Shown: positions 19,186 to 27,566 of the stretch, in pieces
Numbering within the stretch: position 1 is the stretch's first letter
Layout of the letters: each line of letters starts with the position of its first letter
Source of the DNA: Thermohalobaculum sp050330995
GTDB taxonomy: Bacteria > Pseudomonadota > Alphaproteobacteria > Rhodobacterales > Rhodobacteraceae
Assembly (NCBI GenBank): GCA_050330995.1
Contig: JBHJHI010000049.1
Location: 1-52,255, forward strand
DNA length: 52,255 nucleotides
Direction of reading: 5' to 3'
Notes under the pieces: model-generated
The model's database searches: none
What the model was told of the DNA's origin: nothing
What the model saw: only the letters and a program-made list of their open reading frames with translations
Program-made: the position numbers and the translations under genes

Positions 19186-19261
19186 GCCGCCCTCCCTCGA
19201 CCGTGACGCCGGCGAGCGTCCCTCGGGGGACCTCCCGGCCCTGTCGACATGGCGCAGCGCA

Positions 19262-19284
19262 CGATCGCGGGCAACCCGCGATCG
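19262..19284. repeat. 10-bp inverted repeat in divergent promoter region
   Basis: CGATCGCGGG and CCCGCGATCG flank a CAA loop, midway between the MscS start and the first glycosyltransferase. GATCGCGGG recurs at 19392-19400 next to that gene's ribosome site. It could be an operator or an mRNA hairpin in the 5' leader. Confidence 0.45.
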
Positions 19285-19409
19285 CGGGCCGGGCGCGGCG
19301 GGGCGATCACATCGCCGCGTCCGCGACCTCGTTCGCGGCCGCGAGCCTTGTTGGCGCGCCGCCGGTTGCGCTAGGGCGAGGAGGAAGCACGGATCGCGGG
19401 AGCGCGGGC

Positions 19410-20624
19410 ATGCGGATCGAGCGCGGCGCGGCGCGCCCCGGCCTCCGGGCGCTGCTCTACAGTCACGACACCTTCGGCCTCGGCCATCTGCGTCGCTCGC
19501 GCACCGTCGCGACCGCGCTGGTCGAGGGCCTGCCCGACGCCTCGGCGCTGATCGTCACCGGCTCGCCGATCGCGGGGCGCTTCGACTTCCCTCCCCGTGT
19601 CGACCACGTCCGCCTGCCCGGCGTCGTCAAGCAGGCGGACGGGCGCTACACCGCCTCCAGCCTCACGCTCGACATCGACGCGATGGCGCGGCTCCGGGGC
19701 GCGGTGATCGAGGCGGCCGCGGCCGAGTTCGCCCCCGACCTCGTGATCGTCGACAAGGAGCCCTGGGGGTTTCGCCACGAGCTGGCGCCGAGCCTCGCGC
19801 GGCTGAAGGCGCAGGGGGCCCGCTTGGTACTCGGCCTGCGCGATGTGCTCGACGAGGAGGACGCGCTCGCGCGCGAGTGGGAGCGCAAGGGCGCGCTGGA
19901 GGCGATCGAGCGCCTCTACGACGAGATCTGGGTCTACGGCGACGCCGAGGTGCATCGCCCCCTCGCCGGCCTCGGCCTCTCGGCGCGGATGGAGGCGCGC
20001 ACGGTCTACGCCGGCTACCTCCGCCGCGAGAGCCCCGACTGGCCGGCCGCCCCGGAGGGCGAGGAACCCGAGGCGCCTTACGTCCTCGTGACCACCGGCG
20101 GCGGCGGCGACGGCGCGGCGCTGGTCGACTGGGTGATCCGCGCCTACGAGGCCGACGCGCGCCTCGCGCCGCTCGCCTACGTGGTCTACGGGCCGTTCCT
20201 GGCCGCGCACCACCGCGCCGAGTTCGACGCCCGCGTCACCGCCCTCGGCGGGCGGGTGGTCGCGATCGGCTTCACCTCGCGGCTGGAGCGGCTGATGGAG
20301 CGCGCCGCGGGCGTCGTCGCCATGGGCGGCTACAATACCTTCTGCGAGATCCTCTCGGCCGACCGGCCGGCGGTGATCGTGCCGCGCACCAGGCCGCGGC
20401 GCGAGCAGCTGATCCGCGCCCTCGCGGCCGAGCGCCTCGGTCTCGCGCGGATGCTGACGCCCGAGCGCGACGGCTTCGAGGCCGCCACCATGGCCCGCGC
20501 TATCCGCGCGCTCGCCGATCAGCCGGCGCCGAGCGCGGCGGGGCGCGACCTGCTCGGCGGGCTCGACGCGGTGGTCGCGCGGGCCGCTTGTCCGCGCCGG
20601 TCCTTCGCGGCCGCCGGCGAATGA
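19410..20624 (+). CDS. MurG-like GT-B glycosyltransferase
   Basis: A 404-residue protein. The N-terminal domain opens with LYSHDTFGLGHLRRS, the glycine-rich GxGHLRR acceptor-side loop of predicted MurG-like transferases. The C-terminal nucleotide-sugar domain begins around APYVLVTTGGGGDGA and has the loop MGGYNTFCEIL, equivalent to the donor-binding GxN/E segment of GT28 enzymes. GGGAG precedes the ATG at 19410. It is the first gene of a six-gene operon and overlaps the next by ATGA. A related enzyme is the fifth gene. Donor and acceptor are unknown. Confidence 0.8.
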   Translation: MRIERGAARPGLRALLYSHDTFGLGHLRRSRTVATALVEGLPDASALIVTGSPIAGRFDFPPRVDHVRLPGVVKQADGRYTASSLTLDIDAMARLRGAVIEAAAAEFAPDLVIVDKEPWGFRHELAPSLARLKAQGARLVLGLRDVLDEEDALAREWERKGALEAIERLYDEIWVYGDAEVHRPLAGLGLSARMEARTVYAGYLRRESPDWPAAPEGEEPEAPYVLVTTGGGGDGAALVDWVIRAYEADARLAPLAYVVYGPFLAAHHRAEFDARVTALGGRVVAIGFTSRLERLMERAAGVVAMGGYNTFCEILSADRPAVIVPRTRPRREQLIRALAAERLGLARMLTPERDGFEAATMARAIRALADQPAPSAAGRDLLGGLDAVVARAACPRRSFAAAGE

Positions 20625-21946
20625 GCGCCCTCCGCCCCGAGGCGTCGCCCCGTTCGCCGGGGCGGGCGCCGCCCTCCGGCGTTCCGCTCGCCGTGGTGGT
20701 CAAGGGCTACCCGCGCCTGTCCGAGACCTTCGTCGCCCAGGAGCTGGCGGGGCTCGAGGCGCGCGGGCTCGCCTTCGAGATCTGGTCGCTGCGCGCGCCC
20801 TACGACGACGCGGTCCATCCGATCCACCGGCGCATCCGCGCACGGGCGCGCTATCTGCCCGAGTATCTGCACCACGCGCCGCTGCGGGTGCTGCGCGGCC
20901 TCGCGCGCTGCCTCGCCCGGCCGGCCGGTCTCGCGCGCGCGGGGGCGGCCTTCCTGCGCGATCTCGCCCGAGACCGGTCGGTGAACAGGGTGCGCCGCTT
21001 CGGCCAGGCGCTGGTGCTCGCGGCCGAGCTGCCGGAGGCGACGCGGTTTCTCTACGTCCACTTCCTGCACACGCCGGCCTCGGTCGCGCGCTATGCCGGG
21101 CTGATCCGCGGCCTCGGCTGGGGCGTCTCGGCGCACGCCAAGGACATCTGGACCACGCCCGAGCGCGAGATATCGATCAAGCTCGCCGAGGCCCGCTTCG
21201 CCGTCACCTGCACCCGTGCCGGCGCCGAGCGGCTGCGCGCCCTCGCCCCCGCGCCGGAGCGCGTCGCGCGCGCCTATCACGGGCTGGACCTCGCCGAGCT
21301 GCCGCCCCCCGCCCCGCGTGCGCGGGCGCCCGCACCGTTCCGGCTGGTCTCGGTCGGCCGGCTGGTGGCCAAGAAGGGCTACGACGACCTGCTCGCGGCC
21401 CTCGCGCGGCTGCCGGGGGATCTCGACTGGCGGCTCGTCCACGTCGGCGGCGGCGATCTCGCCCGCGCGATGGCCGGGAAGGCGCGCCGGCTCGGGCTCG
21501 CCGGGCGGATCGACTGGTGCGGCAAGCAGCCGCGCGAGGCGGTGGTCGCAGCCCTCGACGAGGCCGATCTGTTCGTGCTGCCGGCGAAGGAGGCGCCGGG
21601 CGGCGACCGTGACGGACTGCCGAACGTGCTGATGGAGGCCGCGGCGCGGCGCGTCGCGATCCTGGCGACCGACTGGGCGGCGATCCCGGAGTTCGTCCGC
21701 CACGACCGCGAGGGCTGGCTGGTGCCGCCCGAACGGCCCGACCGGCTCGCCGAGGCGATCGTCGCGCTCGCGGCGGATCCCGACCGACGCGCCCGGCTCG
21801 CCGAGGCCGCCAGCGCCCGCCTCGGGGCCGAATTAGGCCCCGAGGCGGGGCTCGACCTGATCGAGCGATGTCTGCGCGACGCGCTGGACGAAGCCGACGC
21901 CGTACCGGTCCCGGCCGGTCCGCTCGCGGCGATGGAGGCGCCATGA
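20621..21946 (+). CDS. GT4-family glycosyltransferase
   Basis: A 441-residue protein. VVVKGYPRLSETFVAQEL near the start is the typical GT4 opening in exopolysaccharide enzymes (KxxPxLSETF). The donor domain has VSVGRLVAKKGYDDLL and the E-x7-E-like loop GLPNVLMEAAARR, followed by AIPEFVRHDREGWLVPP. Cytoplasmic, possibly membrane-associated. Overlaps both neighbours by four bases. Probably adds one sugar to a lipid-linked or lipid acceptor. Confidence 0.85.
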   Translation: MSALRPEASPRSPGRAPPSGVPLAVVVKGYPRLSETFVAQELAGLEARGLAFEIWSLRAPYDDAVHPIHRRIRARARYLPEYLHHAPLRVLRGLARCLARPAGLARAGAAFLRDLARDRSVNRVRRFGQALVLAAELPEATRFLYVHFLHTPASVARYAGLIRGLGWGVSAHAKDIWTTPEREISIKLAEARFAVTCTRAGAERLRALAPAPERVARAYHGLDLAELPPPAPRARAPAPFRLVSVGRLVAKKGYDDLLAALARLPGDLDWRLVHVGGGDLARAMAGKARRLGLAGRIDWCGKQPREAVVAALDEADLFVLPAKEAPGGDRDGLPNVLMEAAARRVAILATDWAAIPEFVRHDREGWLVPPERPDRLAEAIVALAADPDRRARLAEAASARLGAELGPEAGLDLIERCLRDALDEADAVPVPAGPLAAMEAP

Positions 21947-23037
21947 GCCCCCTCGCCGGGCGTACGGTCGCCTTCTGCGCGCCGATGAAGCCGCCCGATC
22001 ATCCCGTGGCCTCGGGCGACCGCACGATCGCGCGGCTCGTGCTCGCCGCGCTGGCGCGCGCCGGCGCCCGGCCGGTAATCGCCTCGCGCCTGCGCACGCT
22101 CGATACCGCCGGGAACGCCGCGGCGCAGGCGCGGCTCTGCGACGAGGCCTCCGCGGAGGTCGAGCGCCTCGTCGACGCCCGCGCGCACGGCGCGGCCCTC
22201 TGGCTGAGCTATCACTGCCACTACAAGGCGCCCGACCTGATCGGTCCCGAGGTCGCGCGCCGGCTCGGGCTGGCTTACGCGATCGTCGAGCCCTCGCTGT
22301 CGCCGCGCCGGCTGAGCGGCCCCTGGGCCGGCTTCGCCCGCGCCGCCGTCGACGCCTGCGCACGGGCCGATCGGCTGTTCTGGACCACGCCGCGCGACCG
22401 CCCGGCGCTGGAGGCCGCCGGGCACGGCGCGCGAATGGTCGAGCTGCCCCCCTTCCTCGATCTCGGGCCCCGGCCCGCGGAGCTCGGCCGACCGGCCAGG
22501 GCGCCGCTGCGGCTGGTGACGGTCGCGATGATGCGCCCCGGCGACAAGGTCGAGAGCTATCGCCGCCTCGCCGCCGGCCTCATGCGGCTCGAAGCCGACT
22601 GGCGGCTCGACGCGATCGGCGACGGCCCGGCGCGCGAGGCGGTCGTAACGAGGCTCGCCCCCTTCGGCGCCCGCGTGCGGCTACGCGGCGTGCAGGACGC
22701 AGGGGCGGTGCGCCGGGCGATGGAGGCGGCCGATCTCCTGGTCTGGCCGGGCGTCGGCGAGGGGGTCGGGCTCGTCTGGCTGGAAGCCGCCGCCGCCGGC
22801 CTGCCGGTCGGCGCCGAGTACGGGCCGGCGGCGCGCACGGTGGTCCTCGGCGGCCGGCGCGCCGCGCCGGACGACCCGGACGCGCTCGCCGCGGCGATCC
22901 GCGCCGCCGCCGCCGGGCGGGCCGCGCTGTCGACGCTCGCGCGCACGCGTGCGGAGGCCCGCCACGGGCTCGACGCGGCCGCCGCGACTCTCTCCTCGGC
23001 GCTCGGCCCGCTCGTCGCCGCCGAGGCGCGGGCATGA
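21943..23037 (+). CDS. GT4-like glycosyltransferase
   Basis: A 364-residue protein. It opens FCAPMKPPDHPVASGDRTIAR, an SGDR motif seen in a subgroup of GT4 enzymes. The second domain has VTVAMMRPGDKVESY and the donor-binding GEGVGLVWLEAAAAGLPV with the two Glu of the E-x7-E motif. Four-base overlaps on both sides. Product not predictable; the operon suggests assembly of one glycoconjugate. Confidence 0.8.
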   Translation: MSPLAGRTVAFCAPMKPPDHPVASGDRTIARLVLAALARAGARPVIASRLRTLDTAGNAAAQARLCDEASAEVERLVDARAHGAALWLSYHCHYKAPDLIGPEVARRLGLAYAIVEPSLSPRRLSGPWAGFARAAVDACARADRLFWTTPRDRPALEAAGHGARMVELPPFLDLGPRPAELGRPARAPLRLVTVAMMRPGDKVESYRRLAAGLMRLEADWRLDAIGDGPAREAVVTRLAPFGARVRLRGVQDAGAVRRAMEAADLLVWPGVGEGVGLVWLEAAAAGLPVGAEYGPAARTVVLGGRRAAPDDPDALAAAIRAAAAGRAALSTLARTRAEARHGLDAAAATLSSALGPLVAAEARA

Positions 23038-23630
23038 CCCGGATCGCGCTCCTGCGTCATTTTCCAACCGACTGGAACGGCGAGCGGCGGCTCCAGGGCC
23101 GGATCGACCGACCTCTGACCGAGGCTTCGCGCGCCCGCCTCGCCACCCTCGCGCTGCCCGCTCCCTGGGACACGGCCGATCTCGTCGCCTCGACGCTCGC
23201 GCGCGCGGGCGAGACGGCGGCGCTCCTCGCGGCCGCCCACGGACGACCGCCGGAAGCGGTGCGCCGCGATGATCGGCTGGTCGAGGTTTCCTGGGGCGAT
23301 TGGGAAGGGCGCGCGATCGAGACGATGCCTGTCGATCCCGCGACCGGCCGGCTGGCGCCTTACGCGCTCGGCTGGGAAGATCACCCGCCGAACGGCGAGA
23401 GCCTGGGCGATGCCCTCGCCCGTGTGCGCCCTGCCTTGGCCGCGCTCGACGAGCCGACCGTGGTGGTCACGCACAAGGCGCTGATGCGCGCGGTGCTGCG
23501 CGAGGCGCACGGCCATCGCCCCGACATCGGCGAGATCGAGATCAAGCGCGGCCGGCTTTATCCCCTGACGATCGGACCCGGCGGCACGGCGTGCGACCCG
23601 GAGCCTGCCGCGCGGCTCGTCGCACGATGA
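23034..23630 (+). CDS. Histidine phosphatase family protein
   Basis: A 198-residue protein of the phosphoglycerate-mutase-like superfamily. The phosphohistidine motif reads LLRHF (R8-H9), with Phe replacing the usual Gly; other expected catalytic residues are R57, E84 and H147 (VVVTHKAL). It lacks membrane segments and a signal peptide. Located between glycosyltransferases, it may dephosphorylate a sugar phosphate intermediate of the pathway, an inference from context. It starts by ATGA overlap and its stop overlaps the first unit of a 26-nt repeat. Confidence 0.83.
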   Translation: MTRIALLRHFPTDWNGERRLQGRIDRPLTEASRARLATLALPAPWDTADLVASTLARAGETAALLAAAHGRPPEAVRRDDRLVEVSWGDWEGRAIETMPVDPATGRLAPYALGWEDHPPNGESLGDALARVRPALAALDEPTVVVTHKALMRAVLREAHGHRPDIGEIEIKRGRLYPLTIGPGGTACDPEPAARLVAR

Positions 23631-23730
23631 CGCGCGCGACGAAGACCCTGTGATGACGCGCGCAACGGAGCTTCGTCGGTGACGTGCGTGCGCGGGACCT
23701 CGCGATGACGCGCGCGAATCGTCCGATGGT
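23627..23730 (+). repeat. 26-nt tandem repeat of a translation start, four copies
   Basis: Units begin at 23627, 23653, 23679 and 23705. Three begin ATGACGCGCGC; the third is degenerate (GTGACGTGCGT). Unit 1 encodes a nine-codon frame MTRATKTL-stop whose TGA overlaps the ATG of unit 2; unit 2 encodes MTRATELRR-stop; unit 4 is the start of the next glycosyltransferase (MTRANRP). Because 26 is not a multiple of three, every copy shifts frame. Confidence 0.75.
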
Positions 23731-24853
23731 CCGGATCGCCTTCCTCGTCACCTCGCTCTCTGGCAGCGGGCACCTCGTGCGCACCCTCGCGCTCGCGCGC
23801 GCCACACAGGCGGCAGGGGCCGTGGTACGAGTGATCTCGGGCGGGCGAGCGCTCGATCATCGGGCGGCGGACGACGTCGAGGTCGTCCCCCTGCCACCGC
23901 TCGTCGTCCACGGCCGGGACTTCACGACCCCGCGCGACGCCGCGGGCCGCGCGGCCGACGCCGCCTATCTCGCCGCGCGCGCCGAGGCCGCCGCTGCTGC
24001 GGTCACGGCCTTCGCGCCGGACGTCCTCGTCACCGAGACCTGGCCGCTCGGGCGCCGCCGCCTTACGGCCGAGTTCGAGGCGGCGATCGCGGCGGCGCGC
24101 GCGGTGCAGCCCGGCGTCCGCCTCGCAGCCTCGGTGCGCGACCTGCCCGAGCCGCCCTCGCGCCCCGGACGCCTCACGGAGGCGGCCGCGCGGCTCGCCG
24201 GCTTCGAGCGCCTGCTGGTCCACGGCGATCCAAGCTTCGTCATCCTCGACGCGACCTGGCCGCTGCCGGCGGGGACGGTGCCGCTCGCCTACACCGGCTA
24301 CGTCGCCGGGACCGCACCGACGCCCCTGCCGAGGGGCGAAGAGGTGCTGGTCGGCGTCGGCGGCGGCGACACGGGGCGGCGGCTCCTCGACCTTGCCGTC
24401 GCGGCGGCGGCGCGCTCGACGCGCTGCTGGCGACTGCGCGTCGGCGGTGCGGACGCGGGCGCGGTCGCGGCACGGCTCGGGGCCGGCGCGCCGGCGCACT
24501 GCATCGTGGAGCCCGCGGGCGCCGACTGGCCCGACCGGCTCGCCGCCGCGGCCGCGGCGGTGACGCTAGCGGGCTACAACACCGCCGTCGAGCTGGCGCA
24601 GGCGGCGACGCCGGCGCTGGTGGGCCCCGACGAGACCGGCGGCCAGCGCGAACAGGCCGCGCGCGCGCGGCTCATGGCCGGCTGGCCGGGGATCGAGATC
24701 ACCGCTCTCGACCGGCTCGACGCCCCCGCCCTGGCGGCGCGGGCGGACGCGCTCGCAGCGGCGCCGCGTCGCCCGCCCCCTGTGCTCGACACGGACGGCG
24801 CGGCGCGGACGGCCGCGCTGCTCCTCGCCCTCGCCCTGGAACCCGCCGCATGA
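23705..24853 (+). CDS. MurG-like GT-B glycosyltransferase
   Basis: A 382-residue protein. FLVTSLSGSGHLVRTLALA at the start parallels the GxGHLRR loop of the operon's first gene. The C-terminal domain contains LVGVGGGDTGRRLLD and the donor loop LAGYNTAVELAQ, aligning with GGYNTFCEIL in the first enzyme. ATG 23705 is chosen for the GGGA seven bases upstream; GTG 23684 and ATG 23726 are in frame. It ends in ATGA overlap with the methyltransferase gene. Confidence 0.78.
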   Translation: MTRANRPMVRIAFLVTSLSGSGHLVRTLALARATQAAGAVVRVISGGRALDHRAADDVEVVPLPPLVVHGRDFTTPRDAAGRAADAAYLAARAEAAAAAVTAFAPDVLVTETWPLGRRRLTAEFEAAIAAARAVQPGVRLAASVRDLPEPPSRPGRLTEAAARLAGFERLLVHGDPSFVILDATWPLPAGTVPLAYTGYVAGTAPTPLPRGEEVLVGVGGGDTGRRLLDLAVAAAARSTRCWRLRVGGADAGAVAARLGAGAPAHCIVEPAGADWPDRLAAAAAAVTLAGYNTAVELAQAATPALVGPDETGGQREQAARARLMAGWPGIEITALDRLDAPALAARADALAAAPRRPPPVLDTDGAARTAALLLALALEPAA

Positions 24854-25551
24854 GCGCCCCGCATCGGCTGCACGACACCGAGGCGACGATCGCGCGGCTG
24901 CGCGCGATCACCGAAGCCGTCCGCCTCGACCCGCGCTTCCTGCACGACGATCGCTCGCGCGCCTGGATCGCGGCCGAGACCGCCGGCCTCGGCCGGGTGC
25001 TCGACGTCGGCGAGGGGATGCGCGGCGCGCTCGCGGGCCGGGCGGGCGTCGAGACGCTGGATCTGAACGACGTCGAGGACGCGCACGACCGGCTGACCCG
25101 CCCCGACCTGCTCGGCGACGTCTGCCAGCCCTTCCCCGACTGGATGCACGAACGCTACGACGCGGTGATCGCGCTCGCGATCCTGGAGCACGTCTACGAC
25201 CCCCCGGCGGCGGTGGCGAACTTCCGAGCCTGCCTGGCGCCTGGCGGGCGGCTGTTTCTCTACGTTCCCTGGATGTGGCGCTACCACGCTCCGAAGAGCC
25301 TGATCTTCCAGGACTACCAGCGCTTCTCGCGCGACGGGCTCGCCTACCTGCTGCGCGACTTCGAGGACGTCACGCTCTATCCGATCCGGGGGAAGTACGC
25401 GGCGATCGCCAACATGCTGCGGTGGTGGAAGCCGGTGGTCGAGCGCCGCCTCGGCGGCCGGCTCGGGCAACTGCTCGACGCGCGCGTCCCGGCGCGGCGG
25501 AACGCGCTGCAGGCGTCGGGCTACATCGCCGCGGCCCGCAAGCCGGGCTGA
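24850..25551 (+). CDS. Class I SAM methyltransferase
   Basis: A 233-residue protein. Motif I is VLDVGEG (50-56), then LDLNDVEDAHD as acidic segment and ALAILEHVYDP as motif III, followed by the usual APGGRLFLYVP. This is the pattern of methyltransferases found in polysaccharide and glycolipid clusters. Last gene of the operon, overlapping the upstream transferase. It could methylate a sugar or cap the glycan; inferred only from its place. Confidence 0.83.
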   Translation: MSAPHRLHDTEATIARLRAITEAVRLDPRFLHDDRSRAWIAAETAGLGRVLDVGEGMRGALAGRAGVETLDLNDVEDAHDRLTRPDLLGDVCQPFPDWMHERYDAVIALAILEHVYDPPAAVANFRACLAPGGRLFLYVPWMWRYHAPKSLIFQDYQRFSRDGLAYLLRDFEDVTLYPIRGKYAAIANMLRWWKPVVERRLGGRLGQLLDARVPARRNALQASGYIAAARKPG

Positions 25552-25691
25552 GGCCGCCGAGCGCGATCCGCCCGGCGTGCCGCGAGGATCGAAAGAGGCG
25601 CGCGCCCGAACGACAGTCCGGAGCGCCGCCTGACTGGCCCTGGATCGGGTCTGGCGCTCTAGAGGTTCATCCTCGCGTGTCTTCGTGACGT

Positions 25692-25708
25692 CCGAGCGTT
25701 CCGCTCGG
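25692..25708. terminator. 7-bp hairpin between convergent units
   Basis: CCGAGCG-TTC-CGCTCGG lies between the end of the glycosylation operon (25551) and the convergent secreted-protein gene (25733). A T-poor bidirectional terminator is likely. Confidence 0.45.
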
Positions 25709-25732
25709 GCGGGACAGGCACTCTGGCGCGGC

Positions 25733-26278
25733 TCAGCCGCCCTGCCCGGCCGTCCCGCCGGCGCCCCCGCTCCCGGACGGCTCGGCGCCTTCCTCCGCCT
25801 CGATCGGGCCGGGCTCCAGCGTGTCGCTCTCCAGCGTGCCGCCGCCGACCTCCTCTAGGACGTCGTCGCCCATCGGCTGGAGCGCCCGCTCGGCCTCCTC
25901 GACCGCCTCCTCGGCGGCCTCCAGCTCCTCCTCGACGCTGGCGCGGGTCTGCTCGGTGGCCTCGTCGGCCGATTGCCCGCCGACGTTCGAGCCCGAATCG
26001 ATCCCTGCCGGATCGCTCCCGTCCCCGCCGGACACTTCGCCCCGCCTGACCTGGTCGTCGTCCGCACCGCCGGACGCCCGAGCATCGTCCGCACCATCGG
26101 ACGCCGGAGCATCGTCCGCACCGCCGGAGGCCGAAGGGGTGTCCGTGCCGCCGGACGTCGAGCCGGCTGGCGCGTCGCCCGTGGCGGGCTCGGAAGAATC
26201 GAGCTCCACCCCGTCCTGCGCCCAGACGGGCGCGGCGAGCACGAGCGCGAAGGCGGCGGCGAGGGTCGGGCGGCGCAT
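25733..26278 (-). CDS. Secreted low-complexity acidic protein
   Basis: A 181-residue protein. Signal peptide MRRPTLAAAFALVLAAPVWAQ (about 21 residues), then a Ser/Gly/Ala/Asp-rich region with a 9-residue repeat of the type SGGADDAPA encoded by a 27-nt tandem repeat. A Glu/Ala-rich segment EEELEAAEEAVEEAERAL, probably a coiled coil, and an acidic Gly-rich tail follow. No known domain. Starting at 26278 puts the signal peptide at the N-terminus. It lies 93 bases downstream of the peptide ABC operon on the same strand. Confidence 0.6.
   Translation of the reverse strand: MRRPTLAAAFALVLAAPVWAQDGVELDSSEPATGDAPAGSTSGGTDTPSASGGADDAPASDGADDARASGGADDDQVRRGEVSGGDGSDPAGIDSGSNVGGQSADEATEQTRASVEEELEAAEEAVEEAERALQPMGDDVLEEVGGGTLESDTLEPGPIEAEEGAEPSGSGGAGGTAGQGG
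26064..26144. repeat. 27-nt tandem repeat, three copies
   Basis: Units 26064-26090, 26091-26117 and 26118-26144 share GCACCGCCGGA-type starts and GCATCGTCC ends (the third is more diverged). It encodes the repeated peptide in the secreted acidic protein. Confidence 0.75.
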
Positions 26279-26371
26279 GGCGGTCCTCCGGGTTCTCCGC
26301 CCGATCAACCATCGACGGGGCGTCGAGGTTCGGCCCCGCCGCGCCGGACGGCCCGCTCCCCGCCGCTTCGC

Positions 26372-27565
26372 TCAGGCGTAGGGATCGAGCGCGTCGCGCA
26401 GCGCGTCGCCGACGAAGCTGAAGGCGAGCACCGTCAGCACCACCGGCGCCATCGGCCAGAGCAGCCACGGGTACAGCTCCACCGCCGAGAGGTTGCGCGC
26501 GTCCTCCAGCATCATCCCCCAAGAGACCGCCGGCGGGCGCAGGCCGAGCCCGAGGAAGGAGAGCGCCGTCTCGCCGAGGATCATCGCCGGGATCGAGAGC
26601 GAGGCGGAGGCGATGAGGTGGGACATGAAGTTGGGCGTCATGTGCCGCCAGATGACCCGACCCGGCCCCGCCCCCATCAGCTCGGCCGCGCGCACGTAGT
26701 CCTCCTCGCGAAGCGCGAGGAACTTCGAGCGCACCGCGCGCGCGAGGCCGGGCCAGTCCAGGAGCCCGAGGATGATCGAAATCACGAAGAACACCGCGAT
26801 CGGCGACCAGGTCACCGGCACCGCGGCCGAGAGCGCGAGCCAGATCGGAAGCTCCGGCAGCGAGCGGAACACCTCGATCGCGCGGCTGACGGCGCCGTCG
26901 ACGAGCCCGCCGAAGTACCCCGCGAGGCCGCCGAGCAGGAGGCCGATCGCGAAGCTGACCGCGACGCCGATCAGCCCGATGGTGAGCGAGAGCCGCGCGC
27001 CGTAGACGAGGCGCGAGAGGATGTCGCGTCCGAGCCGGTCGGAGCCGAGCAGGAACAAGTCGCCCCCTTCCGGCGGACAGATCAGCCGGAAGCTGCCGCC
27101 CGTCAGGCGAAACAGCGGGTTGACCATCAGCCCGTCGTCGAAGGGCTCGCCGCAGGTGGTCAGCACCGGGACGGGCAAGGGCCGCGAGTAATCGGTCTCG
27201 GCGCGCACGAGCCCGGTCTCGGGGTCGTAGACGGTCGCTGTCGGATAGGTGTGCAGCCCGACGTACTCGCCTTCGTGGAACCAGTAGAGCCCCTGGGGCG
27301 GCGCGTAGACGGCGTCCTCGTCGAACGTGTTTGGCAGATAGGGGACCAGCATCTCGGCGAAGGGAAGAGCCGCGTAGGCGAGCGCCAGGAAGGCGAGGCT
27401 GACCACGCCGAGGCGATGGCGGCGGAAGCGCCGCCAGATCAGCACGCTGGTGGGCGCGGCGAGATCGGCGCGATCGAGCACCCCGCGCTCGGCCGTCGCG
27501 TCGTGGTCGCGCCGCTCGTCGACCCAATGGTCGTGCCGGGTCTCGCCGCGGGGCAGATCGACCAT
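26372..27565 (-). CDS. Peptide-type ABC transporter permease (DppC/OppC family)
   Basis: A 397-residue protein. A cytoplasmic head with an Asp/Arg-rich stretch precedes the first helix (LGVVSLAFLALAYAALPF), then a long periplasmic insertion of about 100 residues, then GSDRLGRDILSRLVYGARLSL, the DppC core. The ATPase-docking loop EEDYVRAAELMGAGPGRVI is present, and the chain ends GDALRDALDPYA, the family C-terminus. It is longer than the usual 300 residues because of the insertion. It follows the DppB-like gene by one base. Imports peptides or another small solute by pairing with it. Confidence 0.9.
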   Translation of the reverse strand: MVDLPRGETRHDHWVDERRDHDATAERGVLDRADLAAPTSVLIWRRFRRHRLGVVSLAFLALAYAALPFAEMLVPYLPNTFDEDAVYAPPQGLYWFHEGEYVGLHTYPTATVYDPETGLVRAETDYSRPLPVPVLTTCGEPFDDGLMVNPLFRLTGGSFRLICPPEGGDLFLLGSDRLGRDILSRLVYGARLSLTIGLIGVAVSFAIGLLLGGLAGYFGGLVDGAVSRAIEVFRSLPELPIWLALSAAVPVTWSPIAVFFVISIILGLLDWPGLARAVRSKFLALREEDYVRAAELMGAGPGRVIWRHMTPNFMSHLIASASLSIPAMILGETALSFLGLGLRPPAVSWGMMLEDARNLSAVELYPWLLWPMAPVVLTVLAFSFVGDALRDALDPYA

Positions 27566-27566
27566 C

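Noticed and set aside
16867..19206. A 779-codon plus-strand frame opposite the MscS gene
   Set aside because: Arg/His/Glu-rich composition with no domain; the opposite strand has clear MscS motifs.
26064..26144. CRISPR-like array
   Set aside because: Direct tandem units without spacers, inside a coding sequence; no cas genes in the window.
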